DNA of 64,000 bases, taken from Anaeromyces robustus. Taxonomy: Eukaryota > Neocallimastigomycota > Neocallimastigomycetes > Neocallimastigales > Neocallimastigaceae. Shown here in pieces: positions 1 to 11,970 of this stretch (positions within the stretch are counted from its first letter, which is position 1; the number at the start of each line of letters is the position of its first letter). The translations under genes and the position numbers were made by a program. Where the stretch lies: NCBI GenBank assembly GCA_002104895.1, contig MCFG01000029.1, forward strand, positions 182,501 through 246,500, read 5' to 3'. A model generated the notes under the pieces. That model ran no database searches and was not told the origin of the DNA. It was given only the letters and a program-made list of their open reading frames with translations.

Positions 1-770
1 ATATCTTATAAAATTTTTTGTAAATTTTTTTTTTTTATTTTTCTAAACTTTATTTATTATAAAATATATTAATATTGTATATTTATATAATAATAAAAAA
101 AAAAAAAAAAAAAAACGAAAATGCATATAAATATATAATAAAAGTATTCCTACGAATTTTTTTTTTTTCTTTAAAAAAAAAATAACAAATTGGCCATTAA
201 TACGATAATAATAAATAATACAAATAATAAAATAAATAATAATAATAATAAAAAAAGAGAACACTTAATAATACGCAATAAATTATTTAATTTGATGATA
301 AATAATTAAATAATAAATCAACATAATTATTATTATTTATTAAAAAAAAAAAAAAAAATCAAAAAAAACAAAATAAAATTAAAAATAGATACTTAATAAT
401 CTAATAAATAAAAGTTTTTTTCTATTATAATAAAAAAAAACTTTAAAAAAATCAAATAAAATATAAGAGAAAAAGAAAATTTATTTTATTATTTAAAAAT
501 AAATAACTAAAAGAAAAGAAATTTTGAATTAAATTAAATTAAATTATAAAAAAATTAAATTTAATTAAATTATTTTATTTCATTTTTTTATAATAAAATA
601 ATAATAAAATAAAAATATTTAATATCAATATATACCTAATATATCTATAAATACCTAATATCAATAATAATATCAGTAATATTTAATATCAATAATATTT
701 AATAACAATATTCATATATCAATAAAATTTAATAAAATTTAAATTATAAATTATTAATAAAATAACAAAA
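1..770. other. AT-rich intergenic DNA upstream of the CotH-like gene
   Basis: Only A/T homopolymers, short TAATAA-type runs and imperfect repeats are visible (for example reiterated TATCAATA-like motifs around 620-740). No open frame with coding character was found on either strand; the short minus-strand frame at 43-264 is a poly-Phe/Ile artefact of A/T runs. The last part must hold the promoter and 5' leader of the gene starting at 771, but no single element can be singled out in such AT-rich DNA. Confidence 0.7.
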
Positions 771-3172
771 ATGAAAATTCAATCTTTAAGTTTATTATTA
801 TCAACTTTAACAGCATTCGCTAATGGTGAATAGAAAATTTTATAATATATTATTTTCTTAAATTTAATTAAATTATTAAATATTTGCAATAATATATATA
901 TAATAAAATATTTAAAAATTTTATTTATTATTTAAAAAATGAATTAATTTAACCTATATAATAAAAAAATATTCTAATAATTTTTAAATTTTATATATTT
1001 TTATATCAATTTAAAAAATATTATTTAAAATATTTAGCAACTATTTTTGGTTTCAACGTTGTTTCCCTTACAGGTCAACAAAATACTAAACTTGGTGTAA
1101 AATACAATAATAATGAAGTTGCTGTATTAAATCCAACAGTTTATCCATGTAAATATATATATGTTTTTTTAGTTCTTTCAACATTAATTAAAAGAATTCA
1201 AAATAAATTCAGTGATAATTATTTTTATTAATCATATTATTTTATTTTTTTTTCATTATTAATTTATTCTTGATAGTATATTCTGGTGGCGTAAATGCTA
1301 ATAAAATAGATAAATACAAGTATGTTATTGTAGACGATACTGGTAAAGTAATTGAAGAAGAAAATATTGAAAGAACCTATTCTGAAGAAAATTCCAAAAT
1401 TAATGAAGTATTTAATAGGTAATAATAATAATAATATAATTAATAATAAATAATAATGAAAATAAATAATAATGAAAATAAATACTTTTTAAAATATAAA
1501 ATTTATATATTTAATTAAAATATTAATATATTATTAATTTTATTATTGGTATTTCTATTTTTATATAATATTTATAATATTTATTAATGTTTTATTTTAT
1601 ATAATTTATTTTTCTTTTTATACAAAAAAAAAAAAAATAATATTATATTATATTATATAATATAATCAAAAAATTAGAACAACTAAATCAGTTACTATTC
1701 CACCACTTCCAAAAGCATTAAAATCATTATATCCAATGGGTTCTAAAAAATTTACACCATTTCCAAATAATGAAATATTTAATATTTATGCTAATTGTAA
1801 TGAAGTTTACGAAGATATTAAAAACCAACCATTTAAAGATGGTGTACGTAATGATGCAATTTCAAATTGTACTATTAGTATTATAACTCCTACTGAAACT
1901 TTCCAAAGTACTGGTGTTATCCGTCCTATTGGATTTGGTAGTCGTTTATATAAAAAATTATCATGGATTATAAAACTTGATAAAAAATTTATGGGTAGAA
2001 AAGCTATTAAAGTCAGAGCCATGGCAACTGACCCAACTTTAATGCGTGAAAAATTCAACACTGATTTATATGCAGCTGTTGGTGTACCAGTTCAAGAAGG
2101 TACCTATGCTCGTGTTATTATTAATCAAGATGTTTGGGGTCTTTATTATGCTATGGATTCACTTAGTAAGAATTGGTTTTCAGCTTACCTTCATGGTGGT
2201 GATAAAGCTAAAGTAGGAACTGATTATAAATTAATTTCTACACATCCTACTGGTCCATATGCTGATTTAAAATATCAAGGTGATGATGTAGCTGCTTATA
2301 CCTCTGATGTTTATCAAGTTGATGAAATTAGTACTCAAGATACTGAAGCTATACAAAAGGATCCACAAGGTAAATACCGTTTAGTACAATTTACAAAATT
2401 ATTTGATGAATGGAATGGAAAATATCAAAATGATAACAGTGAAGCTGCTGTAGATGCATTAAAACAATTCCTTGATGTTGAAACCACTTTAAGAATTATG
2501 GCTGTAGAAACTTTAACTCTTGCTGAAGATAACTTTTGGCTTGTTATGAGTAATGTAGCCCTTTATTACAATTTAGAAAAGAATAATTATGTATTTATTC
2601 CATTTGATTTCGATGAAACCTTAAAAGGTATTCAAGGTGATTATTTCAAAGAAAATTATCTTGATGATTGTTTAACATGGGCAACAGATATTCCAAATTT
2701 CGATCATTATTTCACTAATAGTTTAATGAGACATCCATTAATTGTTGAAAGATTTAAAATTATTTTAGCTAAAACTGTACGTGATACTTTTAATCATGAT
2801 AGTGCTTCTTCTCATATTGATGGATTAGTTAATTTAATTCATGAAGATGTTGAATGGAATTTCGGTTTAATTGATAAACTTCAATCTTCTTATACTGAAG
2901 GTCAAGTTAATCATTTTACTTTAAAAAATTTCGAAGATAATGTTAATAATTCCCCTGTTCCATATGATAAAGAAATTAATGTTAATGATGCACCATATGG
3001 ATTAAAAGAATATATAACTTTAAGAGGAGATAAGTGTGGAACATTTACAAAAGATGTTGTTATACCTGCTAGTGATCTTGTAGTAGATGATGAACCAAAC
3101 TCAACTATTTCTTCTTATAAAGTTACCCTCTTTTTAATTTTATCCCAATTTATTCTTTTCTTATTTTTTTAG
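771..3172 (+). CDS. CotH-like (spore coat kinase family) protein, secreted and probably GPI-anchored; 4 exons
   Basis: Spliced model: exons 771-825, 1038-1148, 1277-1418 and 1678-3172, all with GT..AG introns (phases 1, 1 and 2), giving 600 residues. Exon 1 encodes a signal peptide (MKIQSLSLLLSTLTAFA). Exons 2-3 encode the N-terminal strand region (FNVVSLTG, YPLYSGG, KYVIVDD) typical of fungal CotH proteins. Exon 4 holds the kinase-like core, with an acidic FDFDE motif near residue 412 in the position of the family's metal-binding aspartates. The last 20 residues are hydrophobic after a Ser-rich site, as in GPI-anchor signals. CotH proteins are atypical protein kinases in Bacillus spore coats and surface invasins in Mucorales; in gut fungi some are linked to cellulosome scaffolds. 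No dockerin is present. The downstream 478-codon frame starting at 1736 is only part of exon 4. The role here (surface protein versus secretory-pathway kinase) is unresolved. Confidence 0.88.
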
Positions 3173-3916
3173 ATGAAAATACCTAAAAAAAAAAAAAATT
3201 TTTTTAATTCAATTCAATTCAATTCAATTAAATTAAATTAAATAAATATATATATATAAATATTCTTATAATTATTATTTTTTTTTTAATTTTTTTATAA
3301 ATACACACATATATATATATAGTTTTTTTTTTGTTCATTTAAAAAAATAGAAAAAAAAAAAATACATATCATATCATATCTCATTACACATCTTATATAA
3401 AATATATATAATATATAAAATGAAAAAAGAGGTTTTATTATTTTTTTAATTGATATTATTTCCTTTATTTTTATTTTTTTTTTTAAAGAAAAAAAAATTC
3501 AAAAAAAAAAAAAAAAAAAAGCACACACACATACACACACATATATACATACAATAAAAAAAAATAGAAGTAAAAACAAAAAAAAAAAAAAACCAAAAAA
3601 AAAAAAAAAAAAAAAACCTATACATATACAAAAAAAAATGAAACAAAAAAAAAATAAATAAATAATTGATAAATAATTAAACAATAAATAAATAATAAAT
3701 ATCAACATAAGAAAAAAAAAAAAAGAAATAAAGGAAATGTTAGGGGAAAAAGCAAAAAAAAAAATTGTTATAAAAAAAAAAAAAAATTCTATAAAAATTT
3801 TTTTTTCCTAATTATATTTTTTGCAATATAATAATACTAATACTAATAATATTATTATTTATTTTTTTATTTATTATGTAATAATCTATAATGAATTAAT
3901 AAGAGAAAAGAAAAAA

Positions 3917-3964
<48 letters not shown>

Positions 3965-4278
3965 AAAAAGAAAAAATAAAATGAAGTAAAAATAAAATAG
4001 GATTAAATATACTATATATATATAATGATTTATTATATAATATAGAAAAAATATATATTTCAATTTTATTTTAATTTTATTTTATTTTATTTTTATTTTT
4101 TTATTTTTTATTTTTTTTTTAATCTTTTTCAATTTTTCTTATTATAATAATTGCATTTCTTTCTTTTCTTTTTTTTTTTTTTTTTTAATACATATATTAT
4201 ATTCTTATTTTATAATTATGAAGTTTAAATAATTAATAAGTTTTTATTATTTACATTATTAAGTAAAAAAAATAATAG

Positions 4279-4309
<31 letters not shown>

Positions 4310-4514
4310 AATATAATATATTTATTATTATTATTATTTTTATATTACAATATAAGTTTTTTTTTATATTTAAAATAAATTATAAATATTAATAACATTT
4401 TTAAATATATATATATATAAATTATATTTTTAAATAAACATAATTATTTGCATTATTATCAAACTATAATAAAATAAAATAAAAAAGATAAAAAAAAAAA
4501 AAGAAAAAAGAAAA

Positions 4515-4546
<32 letters not shown>

Positions 4547-5257
4547 AAAAGTGAGAGAAGAAAAATAAAGTAAAATAAAATAAAATAAAAAATAAAAAAC
4601 AAAATAAATTATATTAATATATAAAATATACATGTTAGAATTAATTTATTTATTAATAAAAATAAATAATAAATAAAACCTATCCAGAACCCTTTTTATT
4701 ATTTTATTATTTTTTTTTTAAACTTTATAAATAAATAAATAACAATAATAATAAATTTTAGAAGATTTTATTAATTAATTAATTAAAAATAAAATTCATT
4801 AATTAATTGAAAATAAATGAATAAGAATTAGAGAAAAGAAAAAAAGAAAAGAAAAAATATAATAAAAAATAAAAAATAAAAAATAAAAAATAAAAAATAA
4901 AAAAAAAAAAAAAAAAAAAAACTGAATTATTATTAGTTTATTTTATTATTTTGGTTTTCTTTTTATTTTTATTTTTATTAGAATATAAAAAAGAATGATT
5001 ATAAAAAAAAAAAAAAAAAGTTATTACCAAATATTTATATTATTAAATAAAGTAAATAAATATAATAAATATAATAAAATAAATATAATATTATAAATAT
5101 ATATATTTATATTGATATTTATTTAAAAAATTATTATAATATTAATATTAATTTATATTTTTTAGATATAAAGAATTATAAAAAAAAAAAAATTTTTTTT
5201 TTAAAAAAAAAATAATAATTGAAATATAATATTATGTAATAAATCTTTAATAATAAT
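3173..5257. other. AT desert with long homopolymers between CotH-like and TMEM19-like genes
   Basis: This 2.1 kb stretch is made of A/T tracts, including a 43-base A run at about 3920-3962, AC/AT microsatellite (about 3522-3553), AAT and AAAT runs and an AAAAAT array near 4860-4900. Minus-strand frames here are poly-Phe artefacts of A runs. No gene, RNA or transposon signature was seen. Confidence 0.7.
3920..3962. repeat. poly(A) tract, 43 bases
   Basis: An uninterrupted run of A in the plus strand, among the longest homopolymers of the window. Runs this long are prone to assembly length errors, so the exact count should not be trusted. Confidence 0.85.
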
Positions 5258-6211
5258 ATGATTTCATTAGAATTCCTTATCTTAGAATTAATAACCATAT
5301 TAATATTTATTGTATCGCTAAAGAAAAATTTATTAACATTAGGAGGTGCTTTTTCAGCATTAATTGTTGGTAGTATTATTTCTTTAAGTGGATTTGAATA
5401 TTATGTTATTTTAGCTTCTTTTTTTATTTCATCCACTAAAGCTACAAACCTTCATAAAAAAATTAAAACCAAACTTTTAGGTGAAAGTTATTTAAAAGAT
5501 AAAAAAAGAAATGCTATTCAAGTATTATGTAAAAGTTTATTTCCAACCATTGTATGTTTTATAATTTATCAATATTATGGAAAAGAAAACGAAAAAGAAA
5601 AAGGCATGAGTTTTTTCAACCATTTATATTTAAATCATCCATCAACCTATAACTATAACTATAAATATAAATTATTTTTAGATGCATTTTTTATAGGATT
5701 TTTTGAATCAGCTAATGCCGATACTTGGGCAAGTGAATTAGGAATTTTAAGTCGTCAATCTCCTATTTTAATATTAAAAGGTTTTCAACATGTACCAAAA
5801 GGAATCAATGGCGCTATTTCAAAATATGGTACTATTTGTAGTATATTTGGTGGTCTTTTTATCAGTATAATTGCTATTATTTGTAATATAGTTAGATATG
5901 GTATAAAAAATTATTTTATAAATTTTAATATTCCATTATTAAGTATAGGAATAAAATTATTATTATGTGGAGGGTTTATAGGATTTATTGGTTCATTAAT
6001 TGATTCAATATTAGGTCAAACCATTCAATTAACTATTTATAATGTTACAAAACAATGTGTAATTGAAAAGGAACAAGTTGAAAATGCTATAAAAAATGGG
6101 GATAAATTAAAATATTATGGAAAAGATATTCTTAATAATAGTGGCATTAATTTAGTAACAGGACTTATCACTGCTTTAATTTCTGGTTATTTGGGTGTAA
6201 TTTTATTTTAA
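5258..6211 (+). CDS. TMEM19/DUF92-family integral membrane protein
   Basis: A 317-residue multi-pass membrane protein, single exon. Family hallmarks appear in order: an N-terminal GGAFSALIVGSIISLSG helix, the FFISSTKATN...KK segment, a conserved RNAIQVLCKSLFPT loop (about residues 88-101), ADTWASELG (about 155-163), HVPKGINGAIS and a C-terminal GSLIDSILGQTIQ helix followed by NNSGINLVTGLITALISG. This matches eukaryotic TMEM19 and its prokaryotic DUF92 relatives; plant members include the phytyl-phosphate kinase VTE6. Length is close to the family norm (about 300-340), so it looks complete. The first Met of the frame is used and leads directly into the first helix. Residues about 105-130 form a Lys/Glu-rich and Tyr/Asn-rich loop that is an insertion of lower conservation. 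Whether it phosphorylates a polyprenol or phytol-like alcohol cannot be judged from sequence. Confidence 0.9.
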   Translation: MISLEFLILELITILIFIVSLKKNLLTLGGAFSALIVGSIISLSGFEYYVILASFFISSTKATNLHKKIKTKLLGESYLKDKKRNAIQVLCKSLFPTIVCFIIYQYYGKENEKEKGMSFFNHLYLNHPSTYNYNYKYKLFLDAFFIGFFESANADTWASELGILSRQSPILILKGFQHVPKGINGAISKYGTICSIFGGLFISIIAIICNIVRYGIKNYFINFNIPLLSIGIKLLLCGGFIGFIGSLIDSILGQTIQLTIYNVTKQCVIEKEQVENAIKNGDKLKYYGKDILNNSGINLVTGLITALISGYLGVILF

Positions 6212-6681
6212 AAAATTTAATAATAATAATTTTTATCAAAAATAACAATAATAATAATAATAAAAAAAAAACAAAATAATAGATATAATAGAAGAAAAAA
6301 ATATACATTAATAAAAAAAAAAGATTGTAATTTTAACAAAATAATTACATAAAATAAATAAAAAAAAAAAAAAAAATTGCAAATGAAAATAAAAATAAAA
6401 AAAAAAAAAAAAAAAAAAACATTAAAAATGAACATTAAATATATTTTATTTATTATGTGTTTATTAGTTTATGCATATTTATTTAATGAGTTCATAATAA
6501 TTATATGTTTATCTTACTTTTTCAATATTATTTATTTTATTTATTTATTTTTTCTTTTTCTTTTTTTTTTTAACCTCTTTTTTATTATTCTTTCTTTTGA
6601 ATTTATATTATATATATATTACATTACAATTCATAATATTTATTTATTCCATATTTAAAAAAAAAAAAAAAAACACTCTTC

Positions 6682-6732
<51 letters not shown>

Positions 6733-8378
6733 ATTATCATGTTTTTACAGATAGATAAAACTTGAAAAAAAAAAAAAAGAAAGAAACAGAAACAGAAACA
6801 AAATAAGAGAAAAAAAAATAAAAAACAAAGTTAAAAATATTAATAATTTCTTTATAAAAATAAAAAAAAAAATAAAATAAAAGTAAAAAAAAAGAGACTT
6901 ATTTCAAAAGAACCATGTTCAAATAACAACAATAATTTTTACTAATAAAAAATAATTATTGTTTTGTTTTTGATTTAGTATAATTTTAATTATTTAAAAA
7001 AAAAATTTTTTTTTTTTATTTATTAAACTTTTTTTTTTATTAATTACTTTTTTTTTTTTTTTTACTTTTTTAATTACATAGAAAAAAAAAAATAAATATA
7101 TATAATAAAATATTCTTTATTACATACATAACATAAATAGTTTAATACTTTTTTTTTTCTCCTTTTACTAAATAATTATATTAATAAATAATTAAAAATT
7201 ATAATGATAATAATAAATTATTTAGAAAAGCCTATATATGACTTGATAATTTTTATAATAATTTAATAAAAAAATATTAATTATAATTTATAATTGAATA
7301 TATATATGTTTGTTTTAATATGATATGATTTTGATTTTGATATGATTATTTGATATTATATAATTTTAATATTGTTTAATAATTATATATATGATATATT
7401 ATATATGATATAATTTAAATAGTGTAAAATTATAAAAATTATATTGTTTTTTGAATTTTTTTTTTCTCTTTTATACATTGTTAATGATATAAAATATGAT
7501 ATGATATTTTACAATGTATGTTATAAAAAATAATAAATTATAATTAATTTATAACCAGTTATATGGTATTTTTAAATATTTATAAAATTTTTAAATATTT
7601 ATAATTATAATTAACTGTTAATATATTAGTAAATTTTGTTTTGTTTTGCTTTGCTTTGTTTTGCTTTGTTTTGATTTGTTTTTATTTTATCTAATAAAAA
7701 CTATATATATATATATATATGTTTTTTTTTTTAAATAATACTTAAATTATTTATATAATTATATATATATTTATTTTTTTACTAATATATTTAAATATTT
7801 CATGATAGTATAATATTTACTTATTATTACTATAATAATTATTGATTTTAATCTTTTTTTTTTTTTTATTTATTTATTTATTTATTACTGTAATTATTTA
7901 ATAGTTGTATATCTTAATATTATGTTCCTATTTTAAATTATTATAATAATAATTTATTTAATAATTTTTCAAATCATCCTTTTTTTTTTCCTTATTTTTG
8001 GAAAGGGGGTTATATTATTATTTAATAATATTATTCTGTTTAATCACAATAATAATTGTTTTTTTTTTTTTTTTGTTATTTCAATATTATACTATTTACT
8101 TAGTAATAATTCAATATTATTATTATTATTACTTAATATTATTATTGCGTTGGTTTAGTAATAATTCAATATTACTATTATTATTATTATTATTACTTAA
8201 TATTATTATTATCTTTGATAATAATAATAATTATATTTTATATTTTAATATTATAATATTATTGCTTTTCATTTCATTTCATTCATTTTTTTTTTATATT
8301 ACAATTTTTATATTTTTATGTTTCAATATTATAATATTATTGTTTCTTCATTCTTTTTTTTTTTTTTTTTTTTTTTCA
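6212..8378. other. AT desert between TMEM19-like gene and CPBP protease
   Basis: No supported gene. It holds A/T runs, an AAAT array (6682-6733), a TTTTG/TTTGC-type pyrimidine-guanine tract (about 7640-7685) and several TA dinucleotide runs. The open frames at 6377-6658 and 7998-8468 consist of low-complexity Lys, Phe, Ile and Leu and have no codon-bias or domain support. Confidence 0.65.
6682..6733. repeat. (AAAT)n microsatellite
   Basis: About 13 uninterrupted AAAT units. This tetranucleotide family recurs through the window in both orientations. Confidence 0.9.
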
Positions 8379-9223
8379 TTATATTTCAATATTACTACTA
8401 TTTCTCTTATTCTTTTTATTATTCTTTTTTGTGTAGAAGAAGTAAACAATAAGAACAATAATGAATGAAAGAGTTTGAGCAATACTAATTCTTAAGGTTT
8501 GATATCCATCAAGAACATGTTCAGAAATTGGCATAACATGAAGAATATTGACTATAGTATTATTTACAAAATGATCACTCATACCAAAGTAAAGAGAACC
8601 AGTCATTTTAGTAATCAAGGCAAACTTAAAACCAACTAAAGCAGAAGTGGAAACTAAAATTACACCATTCATTAAATTTCTATTAGTTCCATCCATATAA
8701 CTTCTTAAAGGACCAACAATATGCCATAAACCAAAAAGAATTGAAGAAATTAAAGCTGAAATAATAAATTTATATTTTTTATCAAGGATTTTTGGAAATA
8801 ATCCTCGGAAAACACCTTCTTCCATTAAAACATTGATAATATTTCCAATAAAACAAATAATGAAAAATATTATATTTGTATGATAATTTGAATTACCGTT
8901 ATCATAATAAGAAGTTACAGCAAGAGTAATATAATCAAAATTATTACTAGATTTAAGTATTAATACTTCAGTAAGATAAGCAATTCCAAAACAAAAAAGA
9001 CCAAAAAGAAGACCCCATATAATATTTAATAAAATTTTTCCACCTTTAAAACCAATATCTTCTTTCTTATAAGAAAAGTATTTAGCTGAAAGGTATAAAA
9101 TTCCAATTCCAATAAGTTTATGTAGGATGGCTTCTCCAATAAAAGTAAAGTCTGTTTTAATAAAGAAATATTCAATTATTCTGAAAATTACACAAGTAAT
9201 ATAAATTATTAAAACAGTTAAAA
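8379..9223 (-). CDS. CPBP-family (CAAX protease/bacteriocin-processing type) membrane protein; 5' exon not found
   Basis: The minus-strand frame is open from a stop at 9237-9239 down to 8379, well beyond the only Met (8823-8825). Upstream of that Met it encodes clear transmembrane helices (for example IIWGLLFGLFCFGIAYLTEV), so the gene must start further upstream; a CAG splice acceptor at 9224-9226 would open the exon at 9223. No convincing first exon was seen. All three CPBP motifs are present: EEGVFRG (EExxxR), FGLWH (FxxxH) and HFVNN (HxxxN), which form the metal-dependent glutamic-protease site of Rce1-like enzymes. The C-terminus is a Lys/Asn-rich tail after a final helix. Rce1 proteins cut prenylated CAAX termini in the ER, while many bacterial members have other or unknown roles. 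The gene is either intact with an unrecognised 5' exon or 5'-truncated; the adjacent dockerin relic upstream makes truncation plausible. Confidence 0.75.
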
Positions 9224-9540
9224 CTGGTATTATTGATTATATTTTTTCTTTTTACTTTTTTCTATTTTATTTATTCATTTATTTATAATTTTTATAAAAA
9301 TTAAATTGATATAAACAATTAATAATAATAATAAATATATTTTTAATAGAAAAAAATCATTTCTATATAAAGATAATAATTTTTATATAAAGTTAAATAT
9401 TATAAATTTTTTTTTTTTTGTAAATCTATAACATTAAAATATATATATATATATATTTAAAATAGATGAAATCATCCTTTTATTTATTTCATTTTTTTTG
9501 GATTTACTTATAGCATTAAATCAAATAAAGATAATACATT

Positions 9541-9752
9541 TATTCTAATACCATTAAATTCTGGAATTGTTTGAATATGACACCAACAATTATTTTCAAC
9601 ACCTCAAGTACCATTATCAATCTGTAGAGATAACTTGAGTGAATGAATCTCTATAATATTGATATCCATTTATTAGCTCACAAATATTAAAAAATATTAT
9701 TTTCATCAACTTTACATAAAATTTTATCAACTAAATTCCAACCATCATCTTT
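9541..9752 (-). pseudogene. decayed fungal dockerin (CBM10-type) domain
   Basis: Read on the minus strand, 9685 to about 9541 gives CELINGY..., then STD, DNGT, a stop, GVENN and CWCHIQ. This is the order of the anaerobic-fungal dockerin (C..xxGYPCC...TDxDGxWGVENGxWCGI). The Trp of WGVEN is now a TGA stop, one extra T shifts the frame between STD and DNGT, and the CC pair reads YY. A further in-frame piece (DDGWNLVDK, about 9726-9752) precedes it. No catalytic domain or signal peptide was found. It is best read as a relic of a cellulosomal gene. It has no evident relation to the CPBP gene beyond adjacency on the same strand. Confidence 0.6.
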
Positions 9753-10472
9753 ATATTAAAAAGATTATTATATTATAATCATTAATTAGTTCACATATAT
9801 TAAAATAATAATAATATAATTATAAAATAAAATAATTTCATTAAATATAAAATATGTAATATAAAATAGTTATTATTATAATAATTTTTTTTATGGTTTA
9901 TATGTATTTTTTTTTATATATATCTAATATTTAATTTTATATAAAATAAAAAATATATATAAATAAATGAATAGAAAATAAACAAATAAATAAATATTTC
10001 TTTTTTAATTATTTGTATATATCTCTATAAAGTTATTCAAATTGTTATAGTTATATTATTGTAATAATTATAATTAAATACTTTTTTTAAGAGTTTTACT
10101 TTCTAGATTTTTAAGTGTAATTTTGTAAATTGTTTTAATAATAAATTTTTAACCTTTTAAAAAATTATTTATTAAAATTTTTATTTTATATTATTTTAAA
10201 TTAATAATTAATCTATAATATATTAAAAAAAATTAATTGTGAAATAGAGTAATTTTTATTTTTAAAATAAAAACAATTAAATTAACTTTTTTAAAAAAAA
10301 AAAATTATGAATATATACTATTATTTTAAAATGAAATATTTAAAATAAAAATAATTAAATTAACTTTTTTAAAAAAAAAATTATGAATATATACTATTAT
10401 TTTAAAATGAAATATTTAAAATAAAAATAATTAAAAAAAAAAAAAAAAAAGAAATACATAAACATAAAATTA
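9753..10472. other. AT-rich intergenic DNA before the frameshifted gene
   Basis: No gene was seen. The proximal part carries a 76-78 bp tandem repeat (10264-10436, listed separately) followed by a short A run and the start codon at 10473. Confidence 0.7.
10264..10436. repeat. tandem repeat, 76-78 bp unit, 2 copies plus a partial third
   Basis: Copies at 10264-10341 and 10342-10417 differ only by A-run length and a C/T change; a third copy is cut off at about 10436. Each unit contains ATTAAATTAACTTTTTT followed by an A run, then ATGAATATATACTATTATTT. It lies about 40 bases upstream of the start codon at 10473, so it probably forms part of that gene's promoter or leader. Confidence 0.9.
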
Positions 10473-11970
10473 ATGGATTTAGTAAAAGAAAAAAATACAG
10501 CACTGTTTTATGAAGAATTAGAGAAAGAATCTTGTGATGTTGAGTTATTATATAATCTTTCTTTAGATGGAATACGTTTATATAGACCTCTATATAGGTA
10601 TAAAAAAATAAGACATCATGATTATGTAGTAGATATAAGTTTAATGAATAAGCAATATTTTAAGATATATAATGATAGCCAGTTTAAACGCTTAATTCAA
10701 GCGTTTAAGAAACTTGAAGAAGAAGGAAAAGATAAAGATAAATATATAAGATTAATATTATTAAATGAATATATTATTAATAAAATTGTTAATGATAATA
10801 ATTACTTTAATGTTTTTAAATATTCTTATGAACTTTCAAATATTCCATTATATTATTTATTTAAATATAAATATATTTCCTATAAAATTCTTGATTATTT
10901 TAAATATGATAGAATGCCATATTATTTAATAATTTATATTGTTTTTATTAATGCATTTTATTTTAAAGAAAATATTAATTTAATGAATATTAATAAATAT
11001 TTAGGTAAATATTATTTTTCATCTCAATTGAAATATGAATTTGAAAGAGATATTAAAGCTTTAGAATATATAATAATAAATGTCCGTAATTATATTAAAG
11101 ATGATTATTGCTACAGAGATTTTCGTACTGGACCGTTTTATCCTTTCAATTTATTAAAAAAAGTTTCTTCAAAAATTTTTAAACCAAATATTTTATATTT
11201 TAAACATCCTGATAAAAATATAGAAGATTTATTTAATAGTATTTGTGGGGATTCTATATTGTGTCTTTTACATTCAGAAGATTCTATTTGTAGAGTAGAA
11301 CGTCGGTTTAGTGATATGTTTAGTCGTTATGACATTCCATATGATGTAAATAATTTTACTATAGTTAATTTTGATGAATACAAATTAAAAAGAAATAAAA
11401 TAGAAGAAGACCGTTTAAAAAATTGCTATATTAAAGAAAATGAATTATGGTTCGGTAATAAAGATTTATTTAATATTAATTTTGAATTGAAAAAACAATA
11501 CCTTGAATATGATAATCGGTATAAATATAAAGAAGAGGACATAGATATATTTCGTGAATTATTTAAAAAAAAATTATTTAAATGACACTGAAATATTAAA
11601 TATATTAAAAGATCCTGAATATATAATTTATAAAAGTGAAAATGACCCAACTATCGACAATAATTATTTCTATACTATAATTATAAGATGTTGTGTTATT
11701 GGATCTTTAATATATAATAAAAAATCTAAATTTATTATATCTATTTTAACAGAATTATTAAAAAAATATGTTCCATTAACTTATAATCCACAAGAAAATA
11801 TATTACGTTTTGATCCTATAAGAAAATGTATGGATGATTATGATGATGGATACGAAGAATGGGTAGAAGATTATGATGAAATATTTTATCGTACACTTGT
11901 GACAACATCAAATGAAAACTTTAATAAACTTTTTCGAATTAATTATGGAATTAATATAGATTCAATATAA
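10473..11970 (+). CDS. protein of unknown function, about 500 aa, interrupted by a +1 homopolymer frameshift
   Basis: Two consecutive frames have the same composition and style: 10473-11585 (370 residues) and a +1 frame running from about 11554 to 11970. They meet at a run of nine A (11565-11573); one A fewer would join them in a single reading frame of about 498 residues. The protein is rich in Tyr, Lys, Asn and Ile, with hydrophobic patches (SNIPLYYLFKYKYISYK, YYLIIYIVFINAFYF) but no signal peptide and no clear transmembrane helix or catalytic motif. An acidic stretch (DDYDDGYEEWVEDYDE) lies near the end. No family is recognised. The break is either an assembly error in a homopolymer, a recent mutation, or much less likely programmed frameshifting. 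Confidence 0.7.

Noticed and set aside
3446-3708. Two overlapping minus frames rich in Phe and Cys
   Set aside because: Produced by A runs and a CACACA microsatellite; no coding character.
6377-6658. 93-codon plus frame with hydrophobic residues after a Lys run
   Set aside because: Composition follows A and T homopolymers, with no domain, conserved motif or support for a start.
7998-8468. 156-codon plus frame of Ile/Leu/Phe/Tyr
   Set aside because: Low-complexity AT translation that overlaps the 3' end of the minus-strand CPBP gene.
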